Assembly: GCA_036557405.1 (NCBI GenBank)
Contig: DATBHO010000006.1
Location: 1 to 8,653 of the forward strand
Source of the DNA: TA-21 sp036557405
GTDB taxonomy: Archaea > Thermoproteota > Nitrososphaeria > Nitrososphaerales > Nitrososphaeraceae
DNA length: 8,653 nt
Reading direction: 5' to 3'
Below the pieces are notes generated by a model. The model saw only the letters and a list, made by a program, of their open reading frames with translations, did not search any database and had not been told where the DNA came from. A program made the position numbers and the translations under genes. Of this stretch, positions 1 through 5,732 are shown piece after piece (the first letter of the stretch is position 1; each line of letters begins with the position of its first letter).

Positions 1-1
1 C

Positions 2-64
2 ATGGACGGTGCCACGCTTGTGGAAAAGTATTGTGACACTTGTCTGGCAAGGGGAATTAACTAA
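2..64 (+). CDS. C-terminal tail of a small cysteine-pair (zinc-ribbon-like?) protein, truncated by the window edge
   Basis: The open frame enters from the left edge and ends at a TAA at 62-64. The readable tail contains the pair YCDTC followed by LARGIN, typical of one knuckle of a small zinc-binding protein. The frame one base earlier encodes another pair (HGRCHACGKVL) before stopping at 34-36. The two halves of a zinc site therefore lie in overlapping frames, so the gene may be frameshifted near the AAAA at 24-27. Too little is present to name a family, and the true start lies outside the window. Confidence is low because only about 20 codons are visible. Confidence 0.35.
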   Translation: MDGATLVEKYCDTCLARGIN

Positions 65-157
65 AAATGGACTATCTTAAGCAAGTTTGACATCCATTGA
101 TCATACAAGAATTAATTTTTTCTTATATCGTTAGTAATTGCCACATGGAAGTAAATT

Positions 158-382
158 CTATTGGATTAGACACCCTGATCCTGAAATAGGAACGAACTTC
201 TGAGCTTTATACTTTTCTAATTCATACCTAAGATTACCAATTTATGTGAACATGTCGGGATTAGTGTCCTTCATGTATTCGGGTTCTACTACTTGGTATG
301 CGAACTGATGGGAAAAGTGATCTCGACCTTGGTTAGCGGTTAAGAAACCAGCGCACCCACCAGTTGCAATAATAACTATGTC
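158..382 (-). pseudogene. Decayed coding fragment with one internal stop, family not recognised
   Basis: Read on the minus strand from 382, a stretch of 75 codons looks protein-like (DIVIIATGGCAGF, then GRDHFSHQFAYQVVEPEYMK, then ELEKYKAQKFVPISGSG). It is interrupted by a single in-frame TAA about 46 codons in, continues in the same frame, and ends at a TAG at 158-160. A TAG directly precedes the fragment (383-385) and no start codon is visible, so it is not an intact gene. The hydrophobic strand followed by ATGG could be the end of a nucleotide-binding fold, but that is weak. I read it as the C-terminal remnant of an inactivated gene. Confidence 0.4.
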
Positions 383-513
383 CTAAAGATAATAAATAAT
401 AAATGAAAAAGGTAAAAATTTCCTAATTAATAATTCTATTTTGCAATTTTTGTAAATACCAGAACCTTGACTATATGGATGGGAGGATTGGTAAAGCCAG
501 ATTATCATGGTCG

Positions 514-695
514 TCATTTTTGCTTGCCAATTTGCTTTACCAAATCGTAAGCATACTTAGCTTTAATGGTTTCTTCTACTTAGTATCAAAATTAGTTTAG
601 CCGAGCCCGTCGGAAGCCATATTCTTAACAGCACGAATCCATTATTCGTTATGGGAAATTTTGAGTCCGAAAATTGTTCCCAATTTGATTGTCAA
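514..695 (-). pseudogene. Decayed coding fragment with stops and a frameshift, family not recognised
   Basis: On the minus strand from 695 the frame reads LTIKLGTIFGLKISHNE, stop, WIRAVKNMASDGLG, stop (597-599). After a change of frame, 579-514 reads VEETIKAKYAYDLVKQIGKQK and ends at a TGA (514-516). The final piece is an amphipathic, lysine-rich helix like the C-terminus of a soluble enzyme. Similar composition and contiguous order suggest these are parts of one broken gene with at least two nonsense changes and one indel. No family can be assigned. The bases between 383 and 513, and between 65 and 157, show no readable coding sequence. Confidence 0.4.
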
Positions 696-744
696 TTAAT
701 GTCCATAAGCGTGGCAAAATACAGGATTAGATGGTCAAAAAAAA

Positions 745-1312
745 TCATCCTATGATAACAAATCCCCTCCAATAATTGTCAAATCCTCCATTTAGTAAAC
801 TACCATCCGTAGCTTTAATCGGATTAGGCGCTGTACCATCAAGTCTTAAAGCAAAGTTACAATCAGGATCAAAATGACAGAGAGCTCAATAAATTATTGG
901 TCACCATAGTCAGAAACCTATTGTTAAGATCCCACTTGACAGTCACCGTTGCGTTTGGATTTGTCTCCATCGCTAAGATAAGACTTGTGCCTGGAATGAA
1001 TGTCGATGTGTCTACAGGTTTAGAGAAAAGAACTTCGATTTGCAGCCTGCCGTCTGCATTTGTACTAAAGTCTGTTGGTGAAATCTGACTGGCCTCAGGG
1101 AAAAGCACCAACAAAGGCAAGGTAGCCGAGATATTAGCGCCATGAGGTGTGACAGTCCTATTACCATCAATGGAGGAAGCCTTGCTATTATTTAGTGCTG
1201 TTGTAGCCTCCCCTTTCCATGCAAACGGATAAGCAGTGAGTCCAACGTTCACAAAAGTTACCAAAATTAATAAGCCAAGAATCGTTACCTGCCCAGAGTT
1301 TGTCATTAACAT
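745..1312 (-). pseudogene. Secreted Ig-like (SbsA-type) domain protein, frameshifted
   Basis: The start at 1310-1312 gives a protein with an N-terminal hydrophobic segment (residues about 9-30), then a short Ser/Thr/Asn-rich linker. A beta-rich domain follows, with the pattern ISPTDFS, IEVLFSKPVDTSTF, then GTSLIL, resembling the SbsA/Big_5 Ig-like fold seen in archaeal envelope proteins. The first frame stops at 869-871 after 147 residues. Shifting one base at the (CT)3 run near 881-886 continues the domain for 44 more residues (CHFDPDCNFALRLDGTAP, then TDGSLLNGGFDN) to a TGA at 745-747. The continuation supplies the expected last strands, so a dinucleotide slip probably inactivated the gene. 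A sequencing error is the alternative. An outer-surface role is inference. Confidence 0.6.
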
Positions 1313-1875
1313 TCAACAAATCTATCTCCGAAAGTATTTTAACTTTCGTTATTAATAAAATGGAAAATAGACAAGTATTCTTATCATTAGAGGAAAGTTT
1401 TGAAGTATATTTTAGATAAGCGTAAGGACTTCCCAGAAGATAAACCACAAACTCCATGAAAAATTTTGATGGAATAACTACAAATGGTTAGATCTCATAG
1501 ATAATTAGGGCCGAATAATCGACATCACTCTGGTTACGAGTAGACTCAAAGGGTTTGGCTGTGGCGGCAAATTTAATATAAGTCTGAAAGTGCTGCCATG
1601 CTGCTTTGTCATATCTTCAATAAATTTATCAATATTTTCAGTCACTGAACTTAGAATGTGTGATTGAAAACCTACCGTGTGTATCATTATCGAACTTGAC
1701 CTTCATTCAGAATTTCATCGGAAATGGAAGTAAGTTTGTAGTTTTGCTATTTTTTCCAAAATGAGGACTTGTTTGAAAAGCATTTTTTCTTTTCTTGCTC
1801 GGGGATTAGTTGGCTTAACAATCTTTCTTAAGATTGTATATAGAGGTGGGACTAAATAAAATGTAAAGATTAACG
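1313..1875. other. 563-bp stretch without a convincing gene
   Basis: The stretch is AT-rich with no RNA gene visible. The only readable frame is on the minus strand at 1505-1687 (60 codons), with a middle part (TENIDKFIEDMTKQHGSTFR) that could be an amphipathic helix. It has no upstream TATA box or ribosome binding site and ends in a proline-rich, non-domain-like tail, so I treat it as chance or a remnant. The right end (about 1855-1875), read on the minus strand, is T-rich and could end transcription of the neighbouring tRNA-Pro. Confidence 0.4.
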
Positions 1876-2002
1876 TGGGGCCAGTGGGATTTGAACCCAC
1901 GACCGCCAGCGCCCCAGGCCAATACCTCAATGACATGGAATGAAAAGAAATGTTATCATATCAACCGAGATGGTATCCTAGACCAAGCTAGACGATGGCC
2001 CC
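1876..2002 (-). tRNA. tRNA-Pro(GGG) with a 51-nt non-canonical intron
   Basis: Exons at 2002-1971 and 1919-1876 join to a 76-nt tRNA. The acceptor stem GGGGCCA pairs fully with TGGCCCC, the discriminator is A73, and CCA is not encoded. The D arm has GTCT/GGAT with A14, G15, G18, G19 and A21 in place. The anticodon stem CCAGC/GCTGG forms only after removing 1970-1920. The loop CTGGGGC gives anticodon GGG at 1915-1913. The T arm is GTGGG/CCCAC with loop TTCAAAT. It decodes proline CCC/CCU codons. The intron lies between tRNA positions 29 and 30, inside the anticodon stem, not at the common 37/38 site. A TATA-like box lies about 28 bp upstream. Confidence 0.93.
1920..1970 (-). other. tRNA-Pro intron, position 29/30, with a complete bulge-helix-bulge
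   Basis: The splice structure can be drawn completely. Exon ATAC (tRNA positions 24-27) pairs with intron GTAT (1925-1922) as the 4-bp central helix. The 5' bulge is CA|T and the 3' bulge is TG|G. Intron CTC (1969-1967) pairs with GAG (1928-1926) as the inner helix, extendable by two G-U pairs. Exon AGG (21-23) pairs with CCT (31-33) as the outer helix. This matches the substrate of the archaeal splicing endonuclease. Confidence 0.88.
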
Positions 2003-2025
2003 TTAAGAATTACACAGATGGGGTG

Positions 2026-2034
2026 CTTTTTAAA
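2026..2034 (-). promoter_or_regulatory. TATA-like box of tRNA-Pro
   Basis: The minus strand reads TTTAAAAAG, centred about 28 bp ahead of the tRNA 5' end, the normal archaeal TATA-to-start distance. No other element stands out. Confidence 0.5.
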
Positions 2035-2112
2035 TGTAGTAATACTATATCATCAAAAAAAGTCGATAAGGATGATAAAATTCCGTTCATTTTCTGGTTG
2101 AAAGGTAAATTT

Positions 2113-2126
2113 AGAACAATTGTTCT
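2113..2126. promoter_or_regulatory. Perfect 14-bp palindrome AGAACAATTGTTCT, candidate operator of the winged-helix gene
   Basis: The two 7-base halves are exact inverted copies. The site lies just upstream of a TATA-like CTATATTT (2134-2141) and about 50 bp before the winged-helix gene. Such placement fits a dimeric regulator binding its own promoter; that role is inference. Confidence 0.4.
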
Positions 2127-2176
2127 TAAAAACTCTATATTTGAATGAACAATTTAAATTCAGTTGATTAGTTAAT

Positions 2177-2941
2177 TTGTCTACTCCAAGAGAAAATATG
2201 GATTACTCTAATTATTTCCAAGCATTGTATGATTATGAAAAAAAGCAAATAGGAACTGAAGAAAAATCAATTTTGTTCAAAGTGATAAACAGTGTTGATT
2301 TTTCTTCCCAAATTGGCTCATATTTGAAACTGAGGGATAAGAACCAATTAGGCGATACTTCATCTGTGTCGAAATTACTGGGGCTAAAGCTGCTTACTGA
2401 AAAAAAAGGACTAATCTTGAGAGGTACGAGAAAGTACCAATTAACGAGTATAGGACTATTTTATATACTCACTGAAACCAGAAGCTATCCTCCCAACTTT
2501 TTAAAGAAATATAGCAATGATCCAATCCTCATGACACTCTTGTATCAATACTTTGAGGTAGACACAATAGCCTCAAGTTCAGCCAGATTTTATTCTGTCA
2601 TAACCCAGTATCTAAGACAATGCTGTAGGATTACTCTAAACTGGTTGGAAGATACTCAGAACTCTAATGAGGAACATAAAAACGAGATGATGAAACATCT
2701 TATGTTCGAATTAGAATTAAATGCAAAATTATTGGCACTTAGAATTACAATTATGTACTCTGACTCAATTATTCTTTCTCTTACACCAAAATTGAAAACT
2801 GGTGACCCAGAAGTAGCCTACTTTGAGCTCGAAAGTAACATGAGGGAAATTCTTAGTAAAGACAATAAGTTTGTTGGACTGTTGCACAGAACAAATGCAG
2901 AATTTAAGAGCGGTTATAAGGAACTCACAGAGACTAAATAA
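2177..2941 (+). CDS. Winged-helix DNA-binding protein, probable transcriptional regulator
   Basis: The 254-residue protein is soluble, with no signal peptide or membrane segment. Residues about 25-100 look like a winged helix-turn-helix: a helical N-terminal part, a helix with SVSKLLGLKLLTEKK, then the wing pattern KKGLILRGTRKYQLTSIGLFYIL typical of such domains. Residues 105-254 are mostly helical (FELELNAKLLALRI and flanks) and may form a dimerisation or sensor part not recognised as a named family. The start used is TTG at 2177. An in-frame ATG at 2198 (residue 8) is an alternative, and neither has a clear ribosome binding site. The gene stands alone and converges on the HtrA gene with a 22-bp gap. 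A perfect palindrome upstream suggests autoregulation. Target genes are unknown. Confidence 0.75.
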   Translation: MSTPRENMDYSNYFQALYDYEKKQIGTEEKSILFKVINSVDFSSQIGSYLKLRDKNQLGDTSSVSKLLGLKLLTEKKGLILRGTRKYQLTSIGLFYILTETRSYPPNFLKKYSNDPILMTLLYQYFEVDTIASSSARFYSVITQYLRQCCRITLNWLEDTQNSNEEHKNEMMKHLMFELELNAKLLALRITIMYSDSIILSLTPKLKTGDPEVAYFELESNMREILSKDNKFVGLLHRTNAEFKSGYKELTETK

Positions 2942-2963
2942 TTTCTGCGTTCTATTAAATCAA

Positions 2964-4520
2964 CTATTGCTTTAGATCTTTTGGTTTTGCCTGCAACGTA
3001 ACATTAATTTCCTGAGGTTTACCATCTCTGAGAATACCAAGACTCATCTTGTCGCCTTCCTTTTTATTGTTTTTAATATAGGTTGATAGATCTTTCAAAT
3101 TTTGAATGGGTATCTTGTCTGCGCTTGTAATAATATCCCCGCCTAATTGTATTTCCGTTCCATTTATGTCTGTTATTTTATAACCACCTTTCATTCCAGC
3201 TTTATCTGCTGGTCCATCTGCAATAACTCCAACTACTAGGATTCCAGTGCTCTGATTAGTATTTAATTTTGTTGCGATATCCTCACTCATATCAGTACCA
3301 TCAATTCCTAACCACAAGGGCTCTATATTGAGTTGTACGGGTCTTTCCGCCAGAACAACATCAATTGTTTGGAGTTTCCCATCTCTTATAACAGTGAGTT
3401 TAACATCTTGTCCAACCTTTTTATGTTGTTCCAAATATACCAATATGTCATCAATCTTGGAAACACTTTGATTATCAATTTTTATAATAACATCTCCGAA
3501 CAATTTTGTTTTCCTGCCATTTACATCTACGAATTTATCTCCACCATGTAATCCGGCCCTGGAAGCGGGACCGCCCGGACTAGTATCTATTACAAGAAAA
3601 CCTCTAGTTGTGTTTAAATTCATGGCCGACGCAATTTGTTCATTAACGTCTATTCCAGAAATTCCAATCCATGGATGTTTGTAAGAATGCTCTGACATTA
3701 AGACCGGTACTACTCTCTGAATTGTACTTGCCGGAATAGCAAATCCCACACCAGAATATTCGCCTGTTAAAGAAAAAATAGCACTATTTATTCCAATCAC
3801 TTGTCCATTCAAATTAAGTAGCGGTCCTCCAGAATTTCCAGGATTTATGGCCGCATCAGTCTGAATTATCTCAGGAATGGAATATGACGTAGAAGGATTT
3901 TGTGTAACTTGATCAGGTGGTAAATCTGGACCTTCAGGACTACCTGGATTTTGAGATGGTATTACTCTACCTAATCCGCTAATTATCCCCTCCGTCATAG
4001 AACCTGAAAGTCCAAATGGGTTCCCTATCGCAATTACATGTTCTCCAATTTTTGCATGAGTCGAGTTACTAAGGGTCAATGGTATTATTGATTCATTTTT
4101 TGGATTCTCAATTTGTAAAACTGCTAGATCAGAAAAAGGATCGCTGCCGATAATTTTTGCCTTATACGATTTATCATCTAAAAAGGTCACAGTAACATTA
4201 TTGGTTTGGGTATCGTTGTACGATCTATTTCGAATCACATGATCATTTGTGATAATGTGACCAGCACTGTCGTAAACAAACCCTGAACCAAGTGCAGAAG
4301 CACGGGGGTCCTTGTTTGATACAGTAATCTGTACTACAGAACCCTTAACTCTATCAAATAATTTCGACAATAAAGAATCGTCAAAAGATGTAGTTTGAGC
4401 ATAAGAATTTACAGAAATAAAGCTAAAAACAAGCAAAAAACAGATTGGAATTAGAATGTACAGGTGAAAAAATTTAATATGAGCTAAACTTCGAAATACA
4501 GAACTCTCTTTGAAAGCCAT
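2964..4520 (-). CDS. HtrA/DegP-type serine protease (S1C) with two PDZ domains, membrane-anchored or secreted
   Basis: HtrA proteases degrade or refold damaged proteins outside the cytoplasmic membrane. Counted from the GTG at 4523-4521 (519 residues), a hydrophobic segment at 18-40 ends near SYAQTT, a signal peptide or anchor. The trypsin-like domain spans about 50-275. Its triad is visible: His95 in TNDHVI, Asp132 in SDLAVLQI and Ser231 in GNSGGPLL, preceded by the conserved QTDAAINP. PDZ domains follow at about 285-393 and 403-512, each with a GLHGGDK- or GMKGG-like loop and a final LTVIRDGK- or LGILRDGK-type strand. A proline-rich insert lies at 187-215. I prefer the ATG at 4520-4518 over the adjacent GTG. 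A TATA box centred near 4549 would start transcription at about the start codon, so the mRNA is probably leaderless. The gene stands alone. Confidence 0.93.
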   Translation of the reverse strand: MAFKESSVFRSLAHIKFFHLYILIPICFLLVFSFISVNSYAQTTSFDDSLLSKLFDRVKGSVVQITVSNKDPRASALGSGFVYDSAGHIITNDHVIRNRSYNDTQTNNVTVTFLDDKSYKAKIIGSDPFSDLAVLQIENPKNESIIPLTLSNSTHAKIGEHVIAIGNPFGLSGSMTEGIISGLGRVIPSQNPGSPEGPDLPPDQVTQNPSTSYSIPEIIQTDAAINPGNSGGPLLNLNGQVIGINSAIFSLTGEYSGVGFAIPASTIQRVVPVLMSEHSYKHPWIGISGIDVNEQIASAMNLNTTRGFLVIDTSPGGPASRAGLHGGDKFVDVNGRKTKLFGDVIIKIDNQSVSKIDDILVYLEQHKKVGQDVKLTVIRDGKLQTIDVVLAERPVQLNIEPLWLGIDGTDMSEDIATKLNTNQSTGILVVGVIADGPADKAGMKGGYKITDINGTEIQLGGDIITSADKIPIQNLKDLSTYIKNNKKEGDKMSLGILRDGKPQEINVTLQAKPKDLKQ

Positions 4521-4543
4521 CACATGGGTTGTACTTCAAAAAG

Positions 4544-4554
4544 TTAATTTATAT
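4544..4554 (-). promoter_or_regulatory. TATA box of the HtrA gene
   Basis: The minus strand reads ATATAAATTAA. Its centre is 26-29 bp before the GTG/ATG start pair, which predicts a leaderless or near-leaderless transcript. Confidence 0.55.
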
Positions 4555-4741
4555 CTATTGTTTTAAAACTTCGGCAGTTTTGATTGTATTCTTGTAGGAT
4601 AAAGTGGATTATTAAATTAATTTAGTTGATGAAATTTAAATCCATTTGTAAGATGAGAAGATTATTCTTATTCATCATTTCTTTTATTTAATTTTCCTTT
4701 AAAAATGTATATGGAATTTTAGGTTAAAATTGTTGGTTACC

Positions 4742-4750
4742 ATATATAAG
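4742..4750 (+). promoter_or_regulatory. TATA-like box ahead of the small gene at 4788
   Basis: ATATATAAG is centred about 42 bp before the start codon, predicting a leader of about 15 nt. A second candidate, TTATAAAT at 4762-4769, is too close to the ATG unless transcription starts inside the gene. The rest of the 4555-4787 spacer is AT-rich with no other clear signal. Confidence 0.4.
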
Positions 4751-4787
4751 TAATTACGGAATTATAAATTGCAATAGGTACCCAAGA

Positions 4788-4979
4788 ATGGAGCGGGAAG
4801 TAGAACGGATCATGAAATATTTGGTTGAAGAGAGAACGGTGCTTAAGCTCCTTCGCGTTTTGGAAACAGAGAAAAAACAAACCTATTATAACGTTAATGA
4901 GGAGAATTGCGGACTAGCCTACTATTCCAGGAAGTATAAATCATGGGTATTGCGCAACGAGTGTTTTCGATTGAATTAG
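4788..4979 (+). CDS. Small protein of unknown function (63 aa)
   Basis: I do not recognise the family. The first half (residues 1-30) is a charged amphipathic helix (EREVERIMKYLVEERTVLKL). The second half is rich in Tyr, Asn and Arg, with two cysteines (Cys41, Cys59) and the stretch LAYYSRKYKSWVL, which could form a small beta unit. There is no signal peptide or membrane segment. The gene has its own TATA-like box and a T run shortly after the stop, and no competing frame on either strand, which favours a real gene. It could be a small DNA- or nucleotide-binding protein, but nothing shows this. Being short, it could still be a chance frame. Confidence 0.5.
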   Translation: MEREVERIMKYLVEERTVLKLLRVLETEKKQTYYNVNEENCGLAYYSRKYKSWVLRNECFRLN

Positions 4980-4985
4980 TTAACC

Positions 4986-4991
4986 TTTTTT
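4986..4991 (+). terminator. T-run terminator after the small gene
   Basis: Six consecutive T residues lie 7-12 bases after the stop codon. U-rich tracts without a stem are enough for termination in archaea. No stem is visible. Confidence 0.3.
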
Positions 4992-5094
4992 CAAAAGTGA
5001 TGTTTCTATCAATTGAAAGTCCAAAATAGAATTTTGATCTACTTTAAGATTTAATTTATTTATTCCCATTTTATTGTATGGCAAAAACAGCCTT

Positions 5095-5463
5095 TCAAAA
5101 GTCTGAAGAGCCCCCAGCACTGTATGGACTTCCCTTGATGCTGACTACAAAGTCCAAATCATTAATTCGCTTCAGTAGATTGAGATCAAGACCATGACTA
5201 ACTACCATTTTTGTTCCTTTAAGATAAAAACCTGGTGCCATACCAGTGACACTAATTACTCTTTCTCTAATTTGTTGGGTATCCTGTTCGGGTTTAAGCA
5301 TGATTTCCAAGGTATAGATACTTTCTTTTTTTGCCTTCTCGTCAAAAATTAGTCTAACAACCAGAATTGGGTCTACCTTCGGAAATACTGTTTTGATGGC
5401 ATTATCGGCTTCTGTAAATTCCCGTACAACATCCTTAATACTATTGATTTCTGGATTACTCAT
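5095..5463 (-). CDS. Protein of unknown function, alpha/beta, divergent from pckA
   Basis: The protein has 122 residues and no signal peptide, membrane segment or cysteine cluster. Residues 5-25 form a likely helix. LVVRLIFD (34-41) and IYTLEIMLKP (49-58) look like paired strands. QQIRERVISVTG (63-74) is a helix and FYLKGTKMVVS (79-89) another strand. LDLNLLKRINDL (92-103) is a helix, and a closing strand FVVSIKGS precedes a Gly/Ser-rich tail. This alternating layout suggests a compact ferredoxin-like or similar alpha/beta domain, but I recognise no family. The start ATG lies 27 bp from a TATA box, so the message is probably leaderless. The gene shares a 269-bp spacer with pckA that carries palindromes, so co-regulation is possible. 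Confidence 0.8.
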   Translation of the reverse strand: MSNPEINSIKDVVREFTEADNAIKTVFPKVDPILVVRLIFDEKAKKESIYTLEIMLKPEQDTQQIRERVISVTGMAPGFYLKGTKMVVSHGLDLNLLKRINDLDFVVSIKGSPYSAGGSSDF

Positions 5464-5484
5464 TTAACTTTACTACTCTTAACA

Positions 5485-5494
5485 GATTAATAAA
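5485..5494 (-). promoter_or_regulatory. TATA box of the 5095-5463 gene
   Basis: The minus strand reads TTTATTAATC, centred about 27 bp before the ATG at 5463, predicting a leaderless transcript. Confidence 0.5.
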
Positions 5495-5513
5495 GAGCAC
5501 TCATCGTGTAGTA

Positions 5514-5542
5514 GTTTAAACCTATTTCCACAAAGTTTAAAC
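5514..5542. repeat. Two GTTTAAAC palindromes spaced 21 bp apart, candidate operator pair
   Basis: GTTTAAAC occurs at 5514-5521 and 5535-5542, each preceded by A. The 21-bp centre-to-centre distance is two turns of B-DNA, so two dimers would sit on the same face. The pair lies about 20-50 bp upstream of the TATA box of the 5095-5463 gene, a usual place for an activator or repressor. Regulatory use is inference. Confidence 0.4.
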
Positions 5543-5601
5543 ACTTTAAGTACTCGATACCAAATATCGTCTATTTCAGGAGATAGATGTAACAACATTA
5601 G

Positions 5602-5637
5602 TGCTCGGTGCAGGATTATCTCTATCTGCACCGAGCA
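5602..5637. repeat. Perfect 12-bp GC-rich inverted repeat upstream of pckA
   Basis: TGCTCGGTGCAG (5602-5613) is exactly inverted as CTGCACCGAGCA (5626-5637) around a 12-base AT-rich spacer. It is far more GC-rich than its surroundings. It sits 95 bp before the pckA start and about 45 bp before its TATA box. As DNA it could be an operator; as RNA it would be a strong hairpin followed by a T6 run at 5651-5656. A plain terminator is odd here because both flanking genes are transcribed away from it. Confidence 0.6.
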
Positions 5638-5680
5638 ATTTAAGGTGTAATTTTTTACTTTTCCAAAAAATTTAGAGGAA

Positions 5681-5689
5681 TTTATAAAC
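5681..5689 (+). promoter_or_regulatory. TATA box of pckA
   Basis: TTTATAAAC is centred about 48 bp before the pckA ATG, predicting a leader of about 20 nt. A second AT-rich box at 5694-5706 would give an almost leaderless message. No Shine-Dalgarno site is visible. Confidence 0.45.
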
Positions 5690-5732
5690 ATGAAATAAAT
5701 TAAATAGCCTTTGTGGACCTTACATCGTATCA

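Noticed and set aside
1188..1457. Minus-strand 89-codon frame
   Set aside because: It overlaps the Ig-like gene in another frame and looks random beyond it.
1505..1687. Minus-strand 60-codon frame as a real gene
   Set aside because: No promoter, no recognisable domain, and it sits in a decayed region.
1891..2148. Plus-strand 85-codon frame
   Set aside because: It runs antisense across the whole tRNA-Pro gene and has no domain-like sequence.
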